Assembly (NCBI RefSeq): GCF_026017845.1 | Contig: NZ_CP100416.1 | Location: 9,930,711 to 9,994,710, forward strand | DNA from: Amycolatopsis mediterranei | Lineage (GTDB): Bacteria; Actinomycetota; Actinomycetes; Mycobacteriales; Pseudonocardiaceae | Length of the DNA: 64,000 bases | Direction of reading: 5' to 3' | Part shown: piece by piece, positions 56,996 to 64,000 of the stretch | Position numbering within the stretch: position 1 is the first letter of the stretch | Layout: every line of letters starts with the position of its first letter | Notes under the pieces: generated by a model | Databases searched by the model: none | What the model was told of the DNA's origin: nothing | What the model saw: the letters and a program-made list of their open reading frames with translations, nothing else | Program-made: the position numbers and the translations under genes

Positions 56996-59872
56996 TTACT
57001 TGGCCTTCGTGGCGGTCGAGCTCGACCGCTTGGCCGCGGCAGGCTTCGCGGCCGCCGCCTTCTTGGTCGTACCCGCCTTGACCGTCTTCGCCGTCGTGGA
57101 AGCCGGCTTGCGCGCCGGCGCCTTCCGCTTCGGCGCCGGCCCCTTGGCCCGCTTCTCCGCCAGCAGCTCGGACGCCCGTTCCGCGGTCAGCGACTCGATC
57201 TCGTCGCCCTTCCGCAGCGTCGCGTTGTACTCGCCGTCGGTGACGTACGGGCCGAACCGGCCGTCCTTGACCACCATCGGCTTCTTCGACACCGGGTCCT
57301 CGCCGAGTTCCTTGAGCGGCGGCTTCGCCGTCGCGGACCGGCCCCGCTGCTTCGGCTCCGCGTAGATCTTCAGCGCTTCTTCGAGGGTGATCGAGAACAG
57401 CTGGTCCTCGGTCGAGAGCGACCTCGAGTCTGTGCCCTTCTTCAGGTACGGCCCGTAGCGCCCGTTCTGCGCCGTGATCTCGTCGCCGGACTCCGGGTCC
57501 TTGCCGACCACGCGCGGCAGCGAGAGCAGCTTCAGCGCGTCGTCCAGCGTGATGTTCTCGATGTCCATCGACTTGAACAGCGAGCCCGTGCGCGGCTTCG
57601 GCGCCTTGGCCTTCGCGGCCTTCTTCTGCGCCGCCGTCGCGTCCTCGGGAATCTCGATCTCCGGCAGCACCTCGGTCACGTACGGCCCGAAGCGGCCTTC
57701 CTTCGCCACGATCTCGTGCCCGCTCACCGGGTCGGTGCCCAGCGTGCGGCCCTCCTGCGGGGTCGCGAACAGCTTCTCCGCGATCTCCTGCGTGAGCTCG
57801 TCCGGCGGCAGGTCCTCCGGCAGGTTCGCACGCTGCGAGTTCCCGTCGACCTCGCGCTCCAGGTACGGCCCGTAGCGGCCGACGCGGACCACGACGGTGT
57901 GCCCGTTCTCGTCGCTGAACAGCGGGATCGAGTTGATCTCCCGCGCGTCGATGTCCTCGACGCTGCCTTCGACCAGCTTCTTCAGCCCGCCCAGCCGGCC
58001 GATCGAGCCGTCGACGCCCATGTCGCCGCCGAAGTAGAACTTCGACAGCCACTGCGCGCGCTGCTCGTCGCCGTTGGCGATGCGGTCGAGCTCGTCCTCC
58101 ATGCCGGCGGTGAAGTCGTAGTCGACCAGCCGCTCGAAGTGCCGTTCCATCAGGCCGATCACGGCGAACGCGACCCACGACGGAACGAGCGCGGAGCCCT
58201 TCTTCCAGACGTACCCGCGGTCCTGGATGGTCTTGATGATCGACGCGTACGTCGACGGGCGGCCGATGCCCAGCTCTTCCAGCTTGCTGACCAGGCTCGG
58301 CTCCGAGTACCGCGCCGGCGGCGAGGTGGTGTGGCCGTCCGGGCTCAGCTCGGCCGCGGTCAGCGCCTGGTCCTTCTCCAGCACCGGCAGGCGGCTCTGC
58401 TTGTCGTCGGCCTCGCCACCGGTCTCGGTGTCGACCGCCTCGACGTACGCCTTGAGGAAGCCCGCGAAGGTGATCGTGCGGCCCGAAGCGGCGAAGGTGC
58501 ATTCCTCGCCCGAGGTCGCGTTGCCGATGATGCGCACGGACATCGTGGTGCCCTTGGCGTCCGCCATCTGCGATGCGATCGTGCGCTGCCAGATCATCTC
58601 GTAGAGCCGGAACTCGTCGGTGTCCAGCTCGCCCGCGACCTGGCCCGGCGTGCGGAAGACCTCGCCCGACGGCCGGATCGCCTCGTGGGCCTCCTGCGCG
58701 TTCTTGACCTTGCGCGTGTACTGGCGCGGCGTCGGCGAGACGTACTCCTTGCCGTACAGCTGCGTGGCCTGGCTGCGCGCGGCCGAGATCGCCGACTCCG
58801 ACAGCGTCGTGGAGTCGGTACGCATATAGGTGATGTAACCGTTCTCGTACAGCTTCTGCGCGATCCGCATGGTGCGCTCCGAGGTGAACCGCATCTTGCG
58901 GCCCGCCTCCTGCTGCAGCGTCGAGGTCATGAAGGGCGCGTACGGCTTCCGCGTGTACGGCTTCTCCTCGACGCTCGAGACCTTGAAGTCACGCTGCTTC
59001 AGCGCGTCGGCGAGCCGCCGCGCGTCGGCCTCGGCCAGCACGCGGACCTCGTTGTTCGACGCCTTGAGCTGCCCGTCCGAGCCGAAGTCACGGCCGGTGG
59101 CCAGGCGCGCGCCGTCGACGGCGACGAGCCGCGCGGGGAAGTTCCGCGGCGAAGCTTCCTCACCCGCGTCCATGGTCGCCGAGATGTCCCAGTAGGACGC
59201 CGAGGTGAAGCGCATCCGCTCGCGTTCGCGCTCGACCACGATCCGGGTCGCCACCGACTGCACGCGGCCCGCCGAAAGCTTCGGCATGACCTTCTTCCAC
59301 AGCACCGGCGAGACCTCGTAGCCGTAGAGGCGGTCGAGGATGCGGCGGGTCTCCTGCGCGTCGACGAGGTCGGCGTCCAGCTCACGCGTCGAGTCGGCGG
59401 CCGCGCGGATCGCCTGCTCGGTGACCTCGTGGAAGACCATCCGGCGGACCGGGACCTTCGGCTTCAGCGTCTCGAGGAGGTGCCACGCGATGGCCTCGCC
59501 CTCACGGTCGGGGTCCGTGGCGAGGTAGAGCTCGTCGACGTCCTTCAGCAGGCTCTTGAGCTCGGTGACCTTCGACTTCTTGTCCGGGGTGACCACGTAG
59601 AGGGCCTTGAAGCCGTTGTCGACGTCGACGCCGAGCCGTGCCCACGCTTCGCCCTTGTACTGGGCGGGCACGTCGGCGGCACCACGCGGCAGGTCGCGGA
59701 TGTGCCCGACGGAGGACTCGACGACGTAACCACCGCCGAGGTAGGGCGCGATCTTGCGGGCCTTCGTCGGCGACTCGACGATGACCAGCCGCCGGTGCCC
59801 GGCGCCGTTGTTCGCCGAGGCTCCGTTCTTATTGGTCCGTGCTCCTGCCACGCTGTCCTGCTCTCCGCTCAT
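56996..59872 (-). CDS. topA: DNA topoisomerase I
   Basis: Relaxes negative supercoils. The 958-residue type IA enzyme has the Toprim segment RRLVIVESPTKARKI with DPDREGEAIAWHL, and the active-site tyrosine in YITYMRTDSTTLS. The C-terminus carries four or so repeated topoisomerase C-terminal units (GRYGPY-, GRFGPYVT- and similar motifs) and a Lys/Ala-rich basic tail instead of zinc fingers, the actinobacterial form. ATG 59872 (MSGEQDS) is chosen; the frame is open further upstream but lacks a ribosome site. Length is usual for the group. Confidence 0.93.
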   Translation of the reverse strand: MSGEQDSVAGARTNKNGASANNGAGHRRLVIVESPTKARKIAPYLGGGYVVESSVGHIRDLPRGAADVPAQYKGEAWARLGVDVDNGFKALYVVTPDKKSKVTELKSLLKDVDELYLATDPDREGEAIAWHLLETLKPKVPVRRMVFHEVTEQAIRAAADSTRELDADLVDAQETRRILDRLYGYEVSPVLWKKVMPKLSAGRVQSVATRIVVERERERMRFTSASYWDISATMDAGEEASPRNFPARLVAVDGARLATGRDFGSDGQLKASNNEVRVLAEADARRLADALKQRDFKVSSVEEKPYTRKPYAPFMTSTLQQEAGRKMRFTSERTMRIAQKLYENGYITYMRTDSTTLSESAISAARSQATQLYGKEYVSPTPRQYTRKVKNAQEAHEAIRPSGEVFRTPGQVAGELDTDEFRLYEMIWQRTIASQMADAKGTTMSVRIIGNATSGEECTFAASGRTITFAGFLKAYVEAVDTETGGEADDKQSRLPVLEKDQALTAAELSPDGHTTSPPARYSEPSLVSKLEELGIGRPSTYASIIKTIQDRGYVWKKGSALVPSWVAFAVIGLMERHFERLVDYDFTAGMEDELDRIANGDEQRAQWLSKFYFGGDMGVDGSIGRLGGLKKLVEGSVEDIDAREINSIPLFSDENGHTVVVRVGRYGPYLEREVDGNSQRANLPEDLPPDELTQEIAEKLFATPQEGRTLGTDPVSGHEIVAKEGRFGPYVTEVLPEIEIPEDATAAQKKAAKAKAPKPRTGSLFKSMDIENITLDDALKLLSLPRVVGKDPESGDEITAQNGRYGPYLKKGTDSRSLSTEDQLFSITLEEALKIYAEPKQRGRSATAKPPLKELGEDPVSKKPMVVKDGRFGPYVTDGEYNATLRKGDEIESLTAERASELLAEKRAKGPAPKRKAPARKPASTTAKTVKAGTTKKAAAAKPAAAKRSSSTATKAK

Positions 59873-60168
59873 CTCGCCCCGCCGCCGCGGGACTGCACCA
59901 CGTCCCTGCCAGGGCCCGTGTCTCGACCTGCCAGTGTGCACGCTGTCGTGGCCCGGACGGCGCGGAGGTGGCCCAACACGCCGCCGGTCCTGTGCCCAGC
60001 GCATCGCCGCTGACCTCGACGATGTTTCCCCAACGTACCTGCCACGTGATTTCGGCCACGTCCCGCGCAGCCTAGCGCGTGACCATCCGGATACCCTCCG
60101 TTCGACGGTGGTGGCCACGGGGATGTCACCGCTTCACTGGATTCCCCGTCCAGCCGAAAGGACCCGCC

Positions 60169-60975
60169 ATGACCCGACGCCTGCTCGGCGCCCTGTTCAC
60201 CGCCGCGACCGCCACAGTATTACTGGGGGTCACTCCGGCGAACGCGGCCGCGGCGAACTTCGCCGGCACCGTGGCCCTGTCCAACTGCTCGGGGTCGGTG
60301 GTCAAGCCGGCCGCCACGCCCGACACCGCGCCCGCGCTCGTCATGTCCAACGGGCACTGCCTCGAAACCGGTTTCCCCGGGCCGGGCGAGGTGATCACCA
60401 ACCGCTCGTCCAGCCGGACGTTCACGCTGCTCACCGCCAGCGGCAGCAACAAGGCCACGCTGCGGGCCAAGAAGATCGTCTACGGCACGATGACCGACAC
60501 CGACGTGTCGCTCTACCAGCTCACCACCACCTACGCGCAGATCAAGGCCAGTTACGGGATCTCGCCGTTGGAACTGTCGAACGCCCACCCGTCGGCCGGC
60601 GCGGCGATCGACGTCGTCTCCGGCTACTGGAAGCGCATCTACTCCTGCAACGTCGATGGTTTCGTCTACCGGCTGAAGGAGGGCAGCTGGACGTGGAAGG
60701 ACTCGATCCGCTACACCTCCGCCTGCCAGACCATCGGCGGCACCTCCGGTTCGCCGGTCATCTCCGGCGGCAAGGTCGTCGGCGTGAACAACACCGGCAA
60801 CGAGGACGGCGAACGCTGCACGGAGAACAACCCGTGCGAGGTCGACCAGGCCGGCAACGTCACGGTGCGCTACAAGACGAACTACGGGCAGGAGACCTAC
60901 GGCATCCCGGCCTGCCTGACGCCGGCCAACGAAATCGCGCTCACCCAGGCCGGCTGCACGCTGCCCCGGCCCTGA
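60169..60975 (+). CDS. Secreted trypsin-like serine protease (S1)
   Basis: A 268-residue exported protein. Residues 1-26 are a signal peptide (MTRRLLGALF ... ANAAAA). The catalytic triad is visible: His in MSNGHCLE, Asp in DTDVSLYQL, Ser in TIGGTSGSPVI. Four or more Cys could form disulfides. It lacks an obvious propeptide. ATG 60169 has GAAAGGA upstream. It is convergent with the WhiA-like gene, whose stop is 19 bp away. Confidence 0.85.
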   Translation: MTRRLLGALFTAATATVLLGVTPANAAAANFAGTVALSNCSGSVVKPAATPDTAPALVMSNGHCLETGFPGPGEVITNRSSSRTFTLLTASGSNKATLRAKKIVYGTMTDTDVSLYQLTTTYAQIKASYGISPLELSNAHPSAGAAIDVVSGYWKRIYSCNVDGFVYRLKEGSWTWKDSIRYTSACQTIGGTSGSPVISGGKVVGVNNTGNEDGERCTENNPCEVDQAGNVTVRYKTNYGQETYGIPACLTPANEIALTQAGCTLPRP

Positions 60976-60993
60976 CGCGGCGCCCGCACCCGG

Positions 60994-61644
60994 TCAGGCC
61001 GTGCTCGTCACGGCCTCCGGGTGCGGAACCGGCTGCGGCGCCGCGCCCGGCCACGCCGCTTCGGCGCCGGGCGGCGGCTCCCCGATCAGCTCCAGCAGCG
61101 CCTCCAGCCGGCGTTTGCCGGTGACCTTGACGGCCGGGACCTCGGCCTTCGGACCGGTCAGCTTCGCCGGGACACCCAACGGCGTCAGCGCTTCGACGAG
61201 CCGCTCGTGCATGCCGGGCGCGAGCGGGTCGACCCCCAGCAGATAACCCTGGGTACCGGGGCGGCCACCGGCCAGCGCCCACATCCGCAGCATCGCGCCG
61301 CTCAGCCGGAAGCCGTCCGGCACCGCCTTGCCCGAGTCGTCCTCGACCGGGCCTGCGCAGCCCTCACGGAGCCACTGCAGCGCCAGCGGCAGCAGGTCGA
61401 CCCGGAACGACGTGCGCACCTGCGGACGGCCGCAGTCGGCCTTCGACACCTGGGCGTCCGCGCCGCGGCAGCGCAACTCGCCGGCCAGGACGTGGGCGCG
61501 CCACGGCTCCTCGACGACCACCGAAAGCCGGGCGGCGGTGCGCCCGAACCCGGTGATCTGGCCGTGGCAGCACAGCAGGCCGGCCAGGTCGCCCAGGCCC
61601 GGCCCGCTGGCCTCGGCGGAAAAGAGCGAGATCGTCCGATCCAC
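60994..61644 (-). CDS. WhiA-like LAGLIDADG protein lacking the HTH
   Basis: A 216-residue protein. LGDLAGLLCCHGQITGF (17-33) looks like the first degenerate LAGLIDADG helix of WhiA, residues 60-120 the core strands, and LSGAMLRMWALAGGRPG plus GYLLGVDP (115-140) the second; LEALLELIGEPPPG parallels the end of the WhiA N-terminal domain. The C-terminal helix-turn-helix of WhiA (about 100 residues) is absent and the last 30 residues are disordered. It starts at GTG 61644, close to the predicted transcription start, under a perfect LexA-type box. The assignment is by motif and fold pattern. Confidence 0.5.
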   Translation of the reverse strand: MDRTISLFSAEASGPGLGDLAGLLCCHGQITGFGRTAARLSVVVEEPWRAHVLAGELRCRGADAQVSKADCGRPQVRTSFRVDLLPLALQWLREGCAGPVEDDSGKAVPDGFRLSGAMLRMWALAGGRPGTQGYLLGVDPLAPGMHERLVEALTPLGVPAKLTGPKAEVPAVKVTGKRRLEALLELIGEPPPGAEAAWPGAAPQPVPHPEAVTSTA

Positions 61645-61650
61645 CGCGCT

Positions 61651-61670
61651 ATACTAGAACACAAGTTCGA
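61651..61670 (-). promoter_or_regulatory. LexA-type (SOS) box over a -10 element
   Basis: Minus strand TCGAACTTGTGTTCTA (61670-61655) has GAAC-N4-GTTC, and TAGTAT (61656-61651) directly overlaps it as a -10. Start falls about 6 bp on, at GTG 61644. This is how LexA represses its targets. Confidence 0.75.
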
Positions 61671-61695
61671 TTCGCGGCAGGCCTCGCGGAGATCT

Positions 61696-62286
61696 TCAGC
61701 CGGCAGGCTGATCCAGCTGGCGGCAGGCCGGTGCGCGCTGTTCCGCCGCGGCGAGGGCCGGGACGTCCTTGAGGCCCTTGAGGTAGTCGAGCGCGTCGAT
61801 GCGGTCGAGCGTCGCCTTGGCCTGCCCGAGGGCTTCCTTCGTCGCGGTCGCGTTCCCACGGGCCGCATCGATGCGCCGGCGCGCGTTTTCCGCGGCCGCA
61901 CGGATTTCGGCGAACTGCCCGATGACGTCCTTGCGCCCGCCGTCCGCCGACGGCACCGGCGGCGCCCCGAGCGCGTTCAGCCCGGACAGGCTCTGGTCGA
62001 GCCCGCCGACCACCGAAGAAAGCAGGTCACTGGACGTCCGGGACGCCTTCTGCGGCGTGCTGGGGTCGACGGCGGGCAGCGAAGCGAGCGCGCGGACCAG
62101 GTGCGTCACGGCGTCGCAGTAGCCACCTGCCCACCTCGCGGCGGGATCGGCCTGGGGCACCACGGTCGTCGCCGGCAGCTCCTGCTCCCGCGGCGGCGAC
62201 TGCACCGGCGACGGCTGAGCGCACCCGGCGAGACCGAGGGCGATCGTCGTGGTCAGCGCGGCGAAAACGGTGGACCGCTGCCGCAC
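61696..62286 (-). CDS. Lipoprotein
   Basis: A 196-residue secreted lipoprotein: signal segment FAALTTTIALGLAGC with the lipobox LAGC, then helical domain with a DUF-like repetitive Ala/Leu pattern and a conserved pair of Cys (GYCDAVTHLV and APACRQL). GTG 62286 has GGAGG 7 bp upstream. Function unknown; it lies 156 bp upstream, in transcription order, of nothing related; hppA is further upstream on the same strand. Confidence 0.75.
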   Translation of the reverse strand: MRQRSTVFAALTTTIALGLAGCAQPSPVQSPPREQELPATTVVPQADPAARWAGGYCDAVTHLVRALASLPAVDPSTPQKASRTSSDLLSSVVGGLDQSLSGLNALGAPPVPSADGGRKDVIGQFAEIRAAAENARRRIDAARGNATATKEALGQAKATLDRIDALDYLKGLKDVPALAAAEQRAPACRQLDQPAG

Positions 62287-62442
62287 CCGCGTACCTCCTG
62301 CCCGACGACGTCCCCGCAGCCCAGACGGTACCGACTCGGTGCTGCTGCGCAAGTCGCCGGGCCTTTCTGGGATGCCCGGGCAAGCCCCGGGCCCGGCACG
62401 CGTCGCCGCGTACCGGGCCCGGGGCCGCCTGGAGCCGGAAAC

Positions 62443-64000
62443 TCAGGCCTGGATCTCGGCCGGGGTGTCGGAAAGGACCGTCCCCCGCCGCTTCGAAACC
62501 ACGATCGCCGCCACGATGATGGCGACCGCGACCAGCGAGATGATGATGCGCACCGCGGTGTTCTCGTCCGGGCCGATCGAGAACTGCACGACGGCAGGCG
62601 CGATCAGCACGGAGACCAGGTTCATCACCTTGATCAGCGGGTTGATCGCCGGGCCGGCGGTGTCCTTGAACGGGTCACCCACGGTGTCACCGATGATGGT
62701 GGCCTCATGCGCGGACGAGCCCTTGCCGCCGTGGTTGCCGTCCTCGACCAGCTTCTTCGCGTTGTCCCACGCGCCACCGGAGTTGGCGAGGAAGATCGCC
62801 ATCAGGGTGCCGCAGGCGATCGCGCCGGCCAGGTAGCCGGCGAGCGCGCCGGTGCCAAGGCCGAAGCCGACCGCGATCGGGGCGAAGACCGCCAGCAGAC
62901 CCGGCGTCGTCAGCTCACGCAGGGAGTCGCGCGTGACGATGTCGACGACCTTGCCGTACTCGGGGCGGGTGGTGCCCTCCATGATCCCCGGGATGTCGCG
63001 GAACTGGCGGCGCACTTCGTAGACGACCGCGCCGGCGGCCCGGGACACCGCGTTGACGGCGAGACCGGAGAACATGAACACGACGGCCGCACCGATGATG
63101 ACGCCGACCAGCGTGTTCGGGCTGACGACCTGGTTGACGAACGACTTGGCCGCGTCCATGCCGGTGACCACGCCGGTGCCCATGCCCGACAGCGTCTTCG
63201 TGATCGCGTCGGAGTAGGAGCCGAACAGCGCCGTCGCCGCGAGGACCGCCGTGGCGATCGCGATGCCCTTGGTGATGGCCTTGGTCGTGTTGCCGACCGC
63301 GTCCAGCTCGGTGAGGATCTGCGCGGCCTTCTCGTCGACGTCGCCCGACATCTCGGCGATGCCCTGCGCGTTGTCCGAAACCGGGCCGAAGGTGTCCATC
63401 GCGACGATGACGCCGACGGTGGTCAGCAGACCGGTACCGGCCAGCGCCACGGCGAACAGCGCGACGCCGCCGCCGAGCAGGTACGCACCGAACACGGCCG
63501 CAGCGATCACCAGCGCGGTGTACACCGCGGACTCGAAACCGACCGAGATGCCGGAGAGGATGACGGTCGCGCCGCCGGTCTCCGACGTCTGCGCGACGTC
63601 CTTGACCGGCTTGTACTCGGTGCCGGTGTAGTAGCCGGTCAGCTTCAGGATGATCGCGGCGAGCACGATGCCGATGATCACCGCGATGGTCGCGATGACC
63701 GCCGGGTTGCCCGAGTTCTCGTAGCCCGCGCCGAAGTCGGAGAAGCTGTTCGGCAGGTACACGAACGCCGCGATCGCCGACAGGACGGCGGAGATGACCG
63801 CGGAGATGTAGAACGAGCGGTTGATCGTGACGAGGCCGCCTTCGCCCGCACGCGCCTTCGTGATGTAGACACCGATCACCGCGGTGATCACGCCGATGGC
63901 CGGCACGATCAGCGGGAAGATCAGGCCGTGCACGCCGAAGGCGGTGCTGCCGAGGATCAGGGCGGCGACGAGCATGACGGCGTAGGACTCGAAGAGGTCG
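62443..64000 (-). CDS. hppA: K+-independent H+-translocating pyrophosphatase (5' part missing)
   Basis: The gene runs off the right end; about 519 C-terminal residues of an expected ~770 are visible, with about ten membrane helices. Visible motifs are LFESYAVM, VAMDTFGPVSDNAQGIAEM and DAVGNTTKAITKG; Lys at the GNTTK position marks the K+-independent class (K+-dependent enzymes have Ala). The catalytic GGIYTKAADVG region is outside the window. The enzyme uses pyrophosphate to pump protons. Confidence 0.95.
   Translation of the reverse strand, partial: DLFESYAVMLVAALILGSTAFGVHGLIFPLIVPAIGVITAVIGVYITKARAGEGGLVTINRSFYISAVISAVLSAIAAFVYLPNSFSDFGAGYENSGNPAVIATIAVIIGIVLAAIILKLTGYYTGTEYKPVKDVAQTSETGGATVILSGISVGFESAVYTALVIAAAVFGAYLLGGGVALFAVALAGTGLLTTVGVIVAMDTFGPVSDNAQGIAEMSGDVDEKAAQILTELDAVGNTTKAITKGIAIATAVLAATALFGSYSDAITKTLSGMGTGVVTGMDAAKSFVNQVVSPNTLVGVIIGAAVVFMFSGLAVNAVSRAAGAVVYEVRRQFRDIPGIMEGTTRPEYGKVVDIVTRDSLRELTTPGLLAVFAPIAVGFGLGTGALAGYLAGAIACGTLMAIFLANSGGAWDNAKKLVEDGNHGGKGSSAHEATIIGDTVGDPFKDTAGPAINPLIKVMNLVSVLIAPAVVQFSIGPDENTAVRIIISLVAVAIIVAAIVVSKRRGTVLSDTPAEIQA

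Noticed and set aside
57716..60013. Long + strand frame across topA
   Set aside because: Antisense shadow of topA with an Arg/Val/Asp-rich product and no domain.
1..64000. CRISPR arrays and insertion sequences
   Set aside because: No regularly spaced short repeats with unique spacers and no transposase gene are present.

Overview
The window is high-GC actinobacterial DNA, most like Amycolatopsis or another member of the Pseudonocardiales. The evidence is the conserved block tilS-hpt-ftsH-folE-folP-folB-folK-DUF3180-DUF6779, mycolate-lineage type VII (ESX) accessory genes, a K+-independent H+-pyrophosphatase, frequent GTG starts, and an MFS/thymidylate-kinase fusion. The genus is inferred from gene content and style, not from a database match.

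Bases 1-23.8 kb are chromosomal core. A MerR regulator with its own 19-bp-spacer promoter (about 0.9 kb) is followed by the translationally coupled folate operon behind ftsH. Between ftsH and hpt sits an ESX module: a PE-like protein, a PPE-like protein and two EspG-type chaperone genes. The last EspG gene has its own promoter matching the mycobacterial DNA-damage (RecA-independent, PafBC-type) consensus. Further on lie tilS, a zinc protease, a large D-Ala-D-Ala carboxypeptidase, ppa, a DHA2 efflux pump, glyA behind a ZTP-type riboswitch, a divergent ribosomal protein L11 paralogue under a MerR-type promoter, a gamma-carbonic anhydrase, a secreted M14 carboxypeptidase, a TetR regulator, a GreA-like factor and an EthD-like protein.

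Bases 23.84-48.16 kb are an integrative (conjugative) element in a tRNA-Thr(CGT) gene, bounded by 74-bp identical direct repeats that carry the tRNA 3' end. Its 32-44 kb core has the actinomycete integrative and conjugative element (AICE) gene order: regulators, small proteins, an FtsK-like translocase, replication proteins, excisionase and tyrosine integrase. The flanks carry cargo, partly AT-richer: a ParB-like protein plus a GIY-YIG domain protein, an HNH endonuclease, a HEPN/Toprim-associated protein, and a DUF262 + HEPN gene pair. The last three look like defence genes. Two diverged repeats flank the DUF262/HEPN cargo, which lies between the integrase and the attachment site.

Bases 48.2-64 kb return to core genes: a LAxTG-anchored surface protein, holB, an MFS-thymidylate kinase fusion whose kinase P-loop is destroyed, divergent EspG-like genes under two more DNA-damage-type promoters, topA, a secreted trypsin-like protease, a WhiA-like protein without its DNA-binding domain behind a LexA-type box, a lipoprotein and hppA (cut by the window end). 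The recurring theme is that EspG-like genes at two separate loci share a DNA-damage-type promoter with exact spacing.
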